Part shown: in pieces, positions 1 through 6,645 of the stretch
Numbering within the stretch: position 1 is the stretch's first letter
How the letters are laid out: every line of letters begins with the position of its first letter
Source of the DNA: Spirochaetales bacterium
GTDB lineage: Bacteria; Spirochaetota; Spirochaetia; Sphaerochaetales; Sphaerochaetaceae
Reading direction: 5' to 3'
Assembly (NCBI GenBank): GCA_017632495.1
Contig: JAGBRG010000216.1
Coordinates: forward strand, 1-7,627
DNA: 7,627 bases
Notes under the pieces: model-generated
Database searches by the model: none
Told to the model about the DNA's origin: nothing
Seen by the model: the letters and a program-made list of their open reading frames with translations, nothing else
Made by a program: the position numbers and the translations under genes

Positions 1-513
1 TGGAAGGGCAGAGAAAAAGAGCTTAGTGCTGCATTCAGCGAGATTGCATCTGTTGCTGACATCCTTGTCGGAAACGAAGAGGACTTCCAGCTCTGTCTCG
101 GAATGAAGGGTCCTGAGGCAGGCGGAAAGGATCTTGCCAACAAGATCGAGCAGTTCAAGGGCATGATCGGAGAGGTCAAGAAATCCTATCCCAACGCTCA
201 GGTCTACGCCACAACCCTCAGAGAGGTAGTCAGTGCCAACGAGCACAACTGGGGCGCACTTGTCAGTGTCGGAAACAACTGGTACGAAGAGCTTCCGAGA
301 CCGATTCAGGTTATGGACAGAATCGGCGGCGGAGACGGCTTTGTCGGCGGTCTTCTTTATGCAATTCTTTCAGGAAAGCCCGAGGAAGACTGGATCAAGT
401 TCGGTTGGGCAACAGGTGTTCTTGCAACAACAGTTCTCACAGACTACGGTACACCGGCTGATGAGGATCAGATAATGTCCATCTACAAGGGCAACGCTAG
501 AGTTAAGAGGTAA
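1..513 (+). CDS. PfkB-family sugar kinase, KDG-kinase type (C-terminal 170 residues, 5' truncated)
   Basis: The reading frame is open from base 1 and ends at TAA 511-513, so only the C-terminal 170 residues are present. The PfkB/ribokinase signature is clear: DRIGGGDGFVGG, with the catalytic-base Asp of GGGD at codon 334-336. Upstream, NEEDFQLCLG (about 97-128) matches NEEDIQKCL of the kinase half of the fusion protein further down. That half also measures 170 residues from the equivalent Trp (W405) to its stop, and both proteins end in a basic R-V-K/Q-R tail, so the stop is native. The family phosphorylates sugars or sugar acids with ATP in the cytosol; KDG is the likeliest substrate by homology. 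It differs from the paralogue in having GGGDG rather than GGGDS, and DYGTPADEDQ where the paralogue has IPGDFNLTRR, so its substrate may differ (another keto-acid or an aldonate). The family is sure; the substrate is not. Confidence 0.85.
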   Translation, partial: WKGREKELSAAFSEIASVADILVGNEEDFQLCLGMKGPEAGGKDLANKIEQFKGMIGEVKKSYPNAQVYATTLREVVSANEHNWGALVSVGNNWYEELPRPIQVMDRIGGGDGFVGGLLYAILSGKPEEDWIKFGWATGVLATTVLTDYGTPADEDQIMSIYKGNARVKR

Positions 514-610
514 TTGATAATTCATCCGGAATTTCAGCGCTTCGCATCGAGGCCTACCAAAAAGGTATGTCCTCTCTGCTCATCACTGTCTTCCGGCGAA
601 TTCTCAATTA
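511..610. repeat. 100-bp imperfect inverted repeat in the gnd leader (possible structured RNA or small repeat element)
   Basis: The two ends of this stretch are complementary. Bases 511-517 pair with 604-610, then 518/603 mismatch; 519-523 pair with 598-602; then an internal loop (524-525 against 597); and 526-531 pair with 591-596. This makes 18 base pairs closing a loop of about 59 nt. Inside it a second hairpin forms: GAGG 549-552 with CCTC 571-574, and TACC 555-558 with GGTA 564-567, around an AAAAA loop. No T run follows, so it is not an intrinsic terminator. It ends 18 nt before the gnd start and just upstream of the AAGGAG at 617-622, and its left end includes the stop codon of the preceding kinase. 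It may be a leader RNA or processing site for gnd, or a short interspersed palindromic element. The pairing is read directly; the function is unknown. Confidence 0.5.
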
Positions 611-628
611 CAGAATAAGGAGATAACT

Positions 629-2083
629 ATGGCTAAAAAAGCAGATATCGGTTTAATCGGTCTCGCCGTAATGGGTGAGAACCTTGTTATGAATATGGAG
701 TCCAAGGGCTTTACAGTCGCTGTCTATAACAGAACAGTTGAGAAGGTAGATGCCTTCACAAGCGGCAGAGCCAAGGGAAAGAATATCATCGGATGCCACA
801 GCATCCAGGAATTGGCAGACAACCTTGCAAGACCCAGAAAGGTCCTGCTTCTGGTCAAGGCCGGTCAGGCAGTTGATGACTTTATCGAGAAGCTTCTTCC
901 TGTTCTTGAGCCGGGCGATGTCATCATCGACAGCGGAAACAGCCACTTCCCTGATACAATCAGACGCTGTGAGTATGTCGAGTCCAAGGGTCTTCTCTAT
1001 ATCGGAACAGGTATTTCCGGCGGAGAGGAGGGAGCCTTGAAGGGACCTTCAATGATGCCTGGCGGATCTGAGGCTGCATGGCCTTTGGTAAAGCCGATTT
1101 TCCAGGCTGTCAGCGCAAAGGTCGAGGACGGAAGTCCCTGCTGCGACTGGGTCGGAAACGGTGGTGCCGGTCACTTCGTAAAGATGGTCCACAACGGAAT
1201 CGAGTACGGTGACATGCAGCTCATCTGTGAAGCCTATCAGCTTATGAAGGATCTTCTCGGAATGAATCCCGACGAGATGCACGAAGTGTTCACAAAGTGG
1301 AACAAGACAGAGCTTGACAGCTATCTCATCCAGATCACAAGTGAGATTCTTGCAAAGAAGGATGAGGACGGAAAGCCTCTTGTAGACAAGATTCTTGATA
1401 CCGCAGGTCAGAAGGGTACCGGAAAGTGGACAGGAATCGCCGCCCTGGACGAGGGTGTTCCTCTTACACTGATCGGTGAGGCTGTCTTTGCAAGATGCCT
1501 TTCAGCAATGAAGGCAGAGCGTGTCGAGGCCAGCGCCGAGTACAAGGTCAAGAGAGAAAAGTACACAGGCGACAAGACTGCTATGATCGAGGATATCAGA
1601 AAGGCTCTTCTTGCCTCCAAGATCATCTCCTATGCCCAGGGTTACGTCCTGATGAAGGCTGCAGCCAAGAACTACGGCTGGAAGCTCAACTACGGCGGAA
1701 TCGCACTGATGTGGAGAGGAGGATGTATCATCCGTTCCACATTCCTCGGAAAGATCAAGGAAGCCTACGACAAGAATCCGGAGCTTTCAAATCTGCTTCT
1801 TGACCCGTACTTCAAGTCACTGATTGAGAGTCTTCTCCCGTCCTGGAGAAAGGTTGTCGCAAATGCAGCTCTTTGCGGAATCCCCACACCGGCATTCTCA
1901 AGTGCTCTGAGCTATTTCGACGGCTACACGACCGACAGACTCCCTGCAAACCTCCTTCAGGCACAGAGAGACTACTTCGGCGCCCACACCTACGAGAGAG
2001 TTGACCAGGAAAGAGGAAAGTTCTTCCACACCAACTGGACAGGCGAAGGCGGAAGCACCTCAGCTTCAACTTACAACGCTTAA
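629..2083 (+). CDS. gnd: 6-phosphogluconate dehydrogenase, decarboxylating
   Basis: Cytosolic enzyme that oxidatively decarboxylates 6-phosphogluconate to ribulose-5-phosphate, making NAD(P)H and CO2. The 484-residue length fits the long (dimeric) class. In order: Rossmann glycine motif GLAVMG (11-16); NRT (34-36), typical of NADP-binding members; SGN (102-104); substrate loop SGGEEGALKGPSMMPGG (130-146); GGAGHFVKMVHNGIEYGD (178-195), with K185, N189 and E192 at the positions of sheep K183, N187 and E190; and the C-terminal tail RDYFGAHTYER (447-457), supplying R447 and H453 that reach the partner subunit's active site. The start at 629 follows AAGGAG (617-622) by 6 nt. All catalytic residues are present, so it should be active. 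It lies between a sugar-acid kinase and a LarA/uxaC unit, with no glucose-6-phosphate dehydrogenase in view, so gluconate rather than glucose-6-phosphate may be its local carbon source (inference). Confidence 0.97.
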   Translation: MAKKADIGLIGLAVMGENLVMNMESKGFTVAVYNRTVEKVDAFTSGRAKGKNIIGCHSIQELADNLARPRKVLLLVKAGQAVDDFIEKLLPVLEPGDVIIDSGNSHFPDTIRRCEYVESKGLLYIGTGISGGEEGALKGPSMMPGGSEAAWPLVKPIFQAVSAKVEDGSPCCDWVGNGGAGHFVKMVHNGIEYGDMQLICEAYQLMKDLLGMNPDEMHEVFTKWNKTELDSYLIQITSEILAKKDEDGKPLVDKILDTAGQKGTGKWTGIAALDEGVPLTLIGEAVFARCLSAMKAERVEASAEYKVKREKYTGDKTAMIEDIRKALLASKIISYAQGYVLMKAAAKNYGWKLNYGGIALMWRGGCIIRSTFLGKIKEAYDKNPELSNLLLDPYFKSLIESLLPSWRKVVANAALCGIPTPAFSSALSYFDGYTTDRLPANLLQAQRDYFGAHTYERVDQERGKFFHTNWTGEGGSTSASTYNA

Positions 2084-2090
2084 ATTTACA

Positions 2091-2125
2091 GGTTCCATCC
2101 GCAATGCGGGTGGAACCGTTTTATT
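2091..2125 (+). terminator. Hairpin with short T tract after gnd (terminator or attenuating read-through hairpin)
   Basis: The stem is 12 bp: 2091-2102 pairs with 2106-2117 around a 3-nt AAT loop, with a single G-U pair. It is followed by GTTTTATT (2118-2125). It lies 7 nt after the gnd stop. The stem is strong but the T tract has only four consecutive T, and the next gene starts 21 nt later. It may therefore be a partial terminator that lowers, rather than stops, transcription into the downstream unit, or a stabilising 3' end left after processing. Confidence 0.75.
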
Positions 2126-2146
2126 GGGGAAACAAAAGGAAATCCT

Positions 2147-3388
2147 ATGCTTACTGAAAAAGATATCAAGAAAATGGTGATTTCTGCCTTGGAGCAGAGA
2201 AAACCAAAAAAGATACTGATGGTCGTTCCAGACTACACCAGATGCTTCTCAAACGCCGGTCTGATTGCCAACATCGCATATCACTGGTGCGTTGAGAACA
2301 ACGTCGGTGTTGAGCTTCTCGAGGCTCTGGGAACACATGTTCCTATGACCGAGAAGGAAATCAAGGCCATGTACGGAGATATTCCTCTTTCAAAGTTCCA
2401 CGCCCATGACTGGCGTCATGATGTGACCAACATCGGTGAGGTTCCTGCCTCATTCGTTTCCGAGGTAACAGAGGGTCTTTGGAAGAAGGGTGTGGCCGTA
2501 GAGGTCAACAAGATGGTCATAGATCCTTCGTTTGACCTTGTTCTTTCAATCGGCCAGGTCGTTCCTCATGAGGTCATAGGCATGGCCAACCAGGCAAAGA
2601 ACCTCTTTGTCGGAGCAGGCGGATCGGACATGATCAACCAGAGTCACATCATCGGTGCCGTCTACGGCATGGAAAGGATGATGGGACGCGACTTTACACC
2701 TGTCAGACGCATTTTTGACTATGCTCTTGAGCACTATCTGTCAAAGAAGGCCAACATCCTCTGGATGCTCACTGTCTGTACCGCTCCCGATGATGTGATT
2801 CAGACCCACGGTCTGTTCATAGGAGAGGGCAGAAAGCCGTTGGAGGACGCTGTGAAGCTTTCACAGGAAAAGAACATCGACTATGTGGAGACCGGAATCA
2901 AGAAGTGTGTCGTGTATCTGAATGAGAAGGAATTCCACAGCACATGGCTTGGAAACAAGGCTGTCTACCGCACAAGAATGGCTATTGCCGACGGAGGTCA
3001 GCTGATTGTCCTGGCTCCTGCTGTTGATAAGTTCGGTGAGGACAAGACAAACGATGCTCTTATCAGAAAGTACGGCTACAAGGGCAGAATCCATACTCTG
3101 GAGCTTCTGAATGAGAATGAGGATCTTCAGGCCAACATGGGAGTTGCCGCACACCTGATTCACGGTTCAAGCGACGGAAGATTCTCAATCACCTATGCCG
3201 TGCGTGACATCTCTCAGAAAGAGATTGAGGATGTCGGATTCATTCCGGCTTCCTATGAGGAGCTTTCCAAGAAGTATGATCCTGAAAAGCTCAAGTACGG
3301 TTACAACACTGTGGACGGAGAAGAGATCTTCTACATCCCGAATCCTGCTCTTGGTCTTTGGATCAACCGTGAAAAGTTCAATTCCTAA
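2147..3388 (+). CDS. LarA-family nickel-pincer hydroxyacid racemase/epimerase (DUF2088 type)
   Basis: The 413-residue protein is of the lactate racemase (LarA) superfamily. The N-terminal nucleotide-like motif appears as PDYTR (28-32; family form D-x-T-R), followed by ALGTH (60-64) and HDWR (87-90). H141, K151 and H167 in VVPHEVIGMANQAK and NQSHIIG have exactly the spacing (10 and 16) of L. plantarum LarA H174, K184 and H200. There, K184 tethers the Ni-pincer nucleotide cofactor, H200 binds nickel, and H174 is catalytic. The protein should therefore carry the cofactor, which needs LarB/LarC/LarE made elsewhere. Family members racemise lactate or malate, or epimerise aldonates such as D-gluconate at C2. 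The position between gnd and uxaC favours a hexonate over lactate, by inference. The start follows AAAGGA (2135-2140) by 6 nt. It is the first gene of a tight unit, with uxaC 12 nt downstream. The family is secure; the substrate is not. Confidence 0.88.
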   Translation: MLTEKDIKKMVISALEQRKPKKILMVVPDYTRCFSNAGLIANIAYHWCVENNVGVELLEALGTHVPMTEKEIKAMYGDIPLSKFHAHDWRHDVTNIGEVPASFVSEVTEGLWKKGVAVEVNKMVIDPSFDLVLSIGQVVPHEVIGMANQAKNLFVGAGGSDMINQSHIIGAVYGMERMMGRDFTPVRRIFDYALEHYLSKKANILWMLTVCTAPDDVIQTHGLFIGEGRKPLEDAVKLSQEKNIDYVETGIKKCVVYLNEKEFHSTWLGNKAVYRTRMAIADGGQLIVLAPAVDKFGEDKTNDALIRKYGYKGRIHTLELLNENEDLQANMGVAAHLIHGSSDGRFSITYAVRDISQKEIEDVGFIPASYEELSKKYDPEKLKYGYNTVDGEEIFYIPNPALGLWINREKFNS

Positions 3389-3400
3389 AGGGGGAACAAA

Positions 3401-4792
3401 ATGAAGAAATTTATGGATGAAAACTTCCTTCTGAAAAATGACAGCGCCGTCAGGCTCTATCATGAATATGCCAAGGCTATGCCGATTTTCGACTATCACT
3501 GCCATCTTATTCCAAAGGAGATCGCCGACAACAAGAGAGAGCCCAGCATCACAAGCGCATGGCTTTACGGAGATCACTACAAATGGAGACAGATGAGGTC
3601 CAACGGCTATGACGAGAAGCAGGGCGATGATTTTGAGCGTTTTCTGCACTATGCGGATACAATCGCTCATGCAATCGGAAACCCCATCTATCACTGGTCA
3701 CACCTTGAGCTTCAGAGATTCTTCGGAATCGACACTCCGCTTTCTCCCAAGACAGCCCGTGAAATCTATGACGAGGCCAACAGAAAGCTCAAAGAAGATC
3801 CTGATCTTGATGCATACGGAATCTTTAAGAAGTTCAATGTCTATGCAGTAGGAACCACCGATGATCCTGCAGATACTCTTGAGTATCATGAGGCCATCAG
3901 AAAGGCTGCAAAGACAAAAACCAAGGTCATTCCTTCATACAGACCTGATAAGGCCATGAACATTGATGCAGAGGGCTTCAATGCTTATATCGACAAGCTT
4001 GCCAAATCCTCAGGCGTCAGCATCACATCTGCTTCAGATGTAATGACAGCACTTTCAAAGCGCCTTGACTTCTTTATCCAAAACGGATGTCTTGCAACAG
4101 ACCATGCCATAATCGTTCCGCCTTATGCACCGGCTTCCGATGCAAAGGTCAACGAGGTTTTCCTCAAGGCCAGAGCAGGAAAGAGTGTCACATCTGAAGA
4201 GGCTGAAATCTACAGAACCTACATCCTCATGTCCCTTGCCGAGCAGTATGCCAAAAAGGGTATTGTGATGCAGCTTCACATGCAGTCTTCAAGAAACAAC
4301 AACAGCCGCGGCTTCAAGGCTCTGGGACCTGATACAGGCTATGACGGAGTAACCGACAACGAAATGGCCTATAAGCTTTCCAGATTCATGGATACCTTGG
4401 ACAGCAAGGATGCACTTCCTAAGACCATCATCTACACGCTCAATCCCAAGGATTACTATCCTATCGGAACACTTATGGGATGCTTTCAGCGTGATATTCC
4501 CGGAAAGATTCAGATGGGAAGCGCATGGTGGTTCTGCGATCATATCGACGGAATGACAGAGCAGATGAAGGTTCTTGGAAACCTGGGTCTTCTTTCAAGA
4601 TTCGTCGGAATGCTTACAGACAGCCGCTCCTTCCTCTCATATCCGAGACACGAGTACTTCAGAAGAATTCTTTGCAACATGCTGGGTACATGGATGGAGG
4701 ACGGAGAGATTCCGGCTGACTATGATCTTGTCGGAACAATGGTTCAGGACATTTCTTTCAACAACGCAAAGAGATACTTCGAAGGAAAGTAA
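3401..4792 (+). CDS. uxaC: Uronate isomerase (glucuronate/galacturonate isomerase)
   Basis: Isomerises D-glucuronate to D-fructuronate and D-galacturonate to D-tagaturonate, the first cytosolic step of hexuronate (pectin/glucuronan) catabolism. It is an amidohydrolase-superfamily barrel of 463 residues, close to E. coli UxaC (about 470). Motifs in order: metal-binding DYHCH with H33 and H35; YHWSHLELQRFFGI; VGTTDDP (150-156); QLH with H293, then RNNNSRG (298-304) and the LGPDTGYDG stretch; SAWWF with W376-W377; and LTDSRSFLSYPRHEYFRR, whose D407 is the terminal acidic residue of the superfamily. The start is set by the strong AAAGGGGG site at 3387-3394. It sits 12 nt after the LarA-like gene and 12 nt before the aldolase-kinase fusion, so the three are almost certainly one transcript. 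Nothing is missing or odd in the protein itself. Confidence 0.96.
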   Translation: MKKFMDENFLLKNDSAVRLYHEYAKAMPIFDYHCHLIPKEIADNKREPSITSAWLYGDHYKWRQMRSNGYDEKQGDDFERFLHYADTIAHAIGNPIYHWSHLELQRFFGIDTPLSPKTAREIYDEANRKLKEDPDLDAYGIFKKFNVYAVGTTDDPADTLEYHEAIRKAAKTKTKVIPSYRPDKAMNIDAEGFNAYIDKLAKSSGVSITSASDVMTALSKRLDFFIQNGCLATDHAIIVPPYAPASDAKVNEVFLKARAGKSVTSEEAEIYRTYILMSLAEQYAKKGIVMQLHMQSSRNNNSRGFKALGPDTGYDGVTDNEMAYKLSRFMDTLDSKDALPKTIIYTLNPKDYYPIGTLMGCFQRDIPGKIQMGSAWWFCDHIDGMTEQMKVLGNLGLLSRFVGMLTDSRSFLSYPRHEYFRRILCNMLGTWMEDGEIPADYDLVGTMVQDISFNNAKRYFEGK

Positions 4793-4804
4793 GAGGGGAT
4801 ACAG

Positions 4805-6529
4805 ATGGCTGATAAACTTTTAAGTACAATTGAAAGTCTGGGAATCGTTCCTGTCATCGTCTTAAAGGACGCAGAAAAGGCAGTTCCTTTGGCAAAGGCT
4901 CTTTTGGACGGAGGCATTCCCTGCATAGAGGTTACGTTCAGAACATCGGCTGCAGAGGAGTCCATCAGAAGAATCAGCAAGGCCTATCCTCAGATGATGT
5001 GCGGAGCAGGTACTGTTCTTTCCATTGAGCAGGCACAGAAGGCCATTGATGCGGGAGCTTCCTTCATTGTCTCCCCGGGTCTTGATGAAAAGCTTGTAAG
5101 ATGGTGCCAGGAGCATTCTGTTCCGGTTTTCCCCGGAGTCTGTACCGCAAGTGAAGTTCAGGCTGCAGTAGGACTTGGCCTTAACGTCCTTAAGTTCTTC
5201 CCGGCCGAATCTTCCGGCGGAGTCAAGATGATCAAGGACCTCTGCGGACCTTTCCCAAGTGTCAGATTCATGACAACCGGCGGAATCTCAATGGCAAATC
5301 TTGCTGAATACGCTACAAGCCCCTATGTGGTTGCAGTAGGCGGTTCCTGGATGGCCAAGGGCGATGTAATTGAGAAGCAGGACTGGGCAAAGATAACAAC
5401 TCTCTGCAAAGAGGCTGTGACTGCAATCAAGGATCTCAGAAGCGGTAAGAAGGAAGAGCCAAAGGTCCAGCCTTCCAAAGCCGTTGAGAAAGACAGAGTC
5501 CATAAGATCGTCACCTTCGGTGAGATCATGCTCAGACTCAAGTCTCCTGAGCACGAGAGATTCTTCCAGTCTCCGAAGCTTGAAGCCACATTCGGAGGCG
5601 GAGAGGCCAACGTCGCAGTATCCCTTTCAATGTTCGGTGAGCATGCTCAGTTTGTGACAGCTCTTCCGAAGAACGCTATCGGAGAGAGTGCTGTTGCTGA
5701 GATCAGAAAACACGGAGTTGATGTAAGCAGAATCAACATGGTTGACGGCGGAAGAGTGGGAATCTACTTCCTTGAAACCGGTGCTGACCAGAGACCGAGC
5801 CTTGTCGTATACGACAGAGCTGACAGCTGTATTGCAAAAGCAAAGCCCTCTGACTTTGATTTTGATGCGATCATGGATGGAGCCGACTGGTTCCATGTGA
5901 CAGGAATCACTCCTGCCGTAAGCCAGAGCTGTGCTGAATGTGCACTTTCTGCAATGAAGGCTGCAAAGAAGGCCGGAGCCAAGGTCTCAATCGACCTTAA
6001 CTACAGAAAAAAGCTTTGGAAGTACGGAAAAAGCGCACCTGAAGTCATGCGTGAACTTACAAAGTACGCAGATGTGATTATCGCCAACGAAGAGGATATC
6101 CAGAAGTGTCTGGACATCTCGGCACCTGTTGATGTCACTTCAGGCAAAATTGATACGGATGTGTACAAGGTTCTGACAGAAGAAGTTAAGAAGCAGTTCC
6201 CGAACGTCTCTCATGTTGCTGTCTCTCTCAGAGAGTCCAGAAGTGCTGACAGAAACGGATGGAGCGCAGCTCTTAACGGAAAGGGAGGCTTTTATCACTC
6301 ACGCCACTATGATATGAACGATATCATCGACAGAGTAGGCGGCGGAGACAGCTTTGCAGCCGGAATTATCTTCGGTCTTCTGAACTATGATGACGAGGAG
6401 TTTGCCTTAAATTATGCCGTTGCTGCCTCAGCTCTGAAGCATACTATTCCTGGCGATTTCAACCTCACAAGAAGAAGCGAGGTCGAAGCCCTGTGCAAGG
6501 GAGACGGCTCCGGAAGAGTCCAGCGCTGA
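4805..6529 (+). CDS. Bifunctional KDPG aldolase-KDG kinase fusion
   Basis: One 574-residue polypeptide holds the last two steps of KDG breakdown. Residues 1-~212 are a class I KDPG/KHG aldolase (Eda type). E42 and R46 in IEVTFRT, and the Schiff-base K130 in VLKFFPAE, match E. coli E45, R49 and K133 (E-to-K spacing of 88 in both); PGVCT and TTGGI are also present. A charged, Lys/Glu-rich linker (~213-232) leads to a PfkB-type KDG kinase (233-574). The kinase carries VTFGE, the substrate motif FGGGEANVAVSLS, NEED, and DRVGGGDSFAAG with catalytic-base D515. The kinase makes KDPG from KDG and ATP, and the aldolase splits it to pyruvate and glyceraldehyde-3-phosphate. There is no frameshift or stop between the halves and both active sites look intact. 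The start follows AAGAGGGGA (4791-4799) by 5 nt. It is the last gene of the unit; a strong terminator follows. Confidence 0.94.
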   Translation: MADKLLSTIESLGIVPVIVLKDAEKAVPLAKALLDGGIPCIEVTFRTSAAEESIRRISKAYPQMMCGAGTVLSIEQAQKAIDAGASFIVSPGLDEKLVRWCQEHSVPVFPGVCTASEVQAAVGLGLNVLKFFPAESSGGVKMIKDLCGPFPSVRFMTTGGISMANLAEYATSPYVVAVGGSWMAKGDVIEKQDWAKITTLCKEAVTAIKDLRSGKKEEPKVQPSKAVEKDRVHKIVTFGEIMLRLKSPEHERFFQSPKLEATFGGGEANVAVSLSMFGEHAQFVTALPKNAIGESAVAEIRKHGVDVSRINMVDGGRVGIYFLETGADQRPSLVVYDRADSCIAKAKPSDFDFDAIMDGADWFHVTGITPAVSQSCAECALSAMKAAKKAGAKVSIDLNYRKKLWKYGKSAPEVMRELTKYADVIIANEEDIQKCLDISAPVDVTSGKIDTDVYKVLTEEVKKQFPNVSHVAVSLRESRSADRNGWSAALNGKGGFYHSRHYDMNDIIDRVGGGDSFAAGIIFGLLNYDDEEFALNYAVAASALKHTIPGDFNLTRRSEVEALCKGDGSGRVQR

Positions 6530-6547
6530 CAGATATTATGCATTTTT

Positions 6548-6583
6548 CAGGGCCGTATTTGATGATACGGCCCTGTTTTTTAT
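6548..6583 (+). terminator. Intrinsic terminator of the larA-like/uxaC/aldolase-kinase unit
   Basis: The 11-bp stem is perfect: CAGGGCCGTAT (6548-6558) pairs with ATACGGCCCTG (6565-6575) around a 6-nt loop. Six T follow (6576-6581). It begins 18 nt after the fusion-gene stop, is oriented for the + strand operon, and its T tract runs almost into the -35 element of the next gene. Confidence 0.93.
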
Positions 6584-6584
6584 C

Positions 6585-6613
6585 TTTAAAGATTCTGATT
6601 AACGGAATATAAT
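6585..6613 (+). promoter_or_regulatory. Sigma-70-type promoter for the DAC-like gene
   Basis: A perfect -10 TATAAT lies at 6608-6613. Exactly 17 bp upstream is TTTAAA (6585-6590), four of six matches to TTGACA. The predicted transcription start near 6620 leaves a leader of about 26 nt before ATG 6646. The -35 is embedded in the 12-bp palindrome ATCTTTAAAGAT (6582-6593), a possible operator. Together with the terminator just upstream, this makes the following gene a separate transcription unit. Confidence 0.65.
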
Positions 6614-6645
6614 TAAACAAATACGGCCTAATAGGGAAAGCATAG

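Noticed and set aside
511..513. Idea that the inverted-repeat element truncated the upstream kinase by supplying its stop codon
   Set aside because: The paralogous kinase domain ends at the equivalent position with a similar R-V-x-R tail, so the stop is native.
514..542. TTGATA at 514-519 as a -35 box for gnd
   Set aside because: No acceptable -10 hexamer lies 16-18 bp downstream.
511..610. Reading the gnd-leader inverted repeat as a transcription terminator of the upstream kinase
   Set aside because: There is no T tract after the stem, the loop is very large, and the outer stem is AT-rich with a mismatch and an internal loop.
3185..3694. 169-codon open frame on the - strand spanning the LarA-like/uxaC junction
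   Set aside because: It is antisense to two confidently identified genes, has no recognisable family and no convincing start signal; it is a codon-bias shadow.
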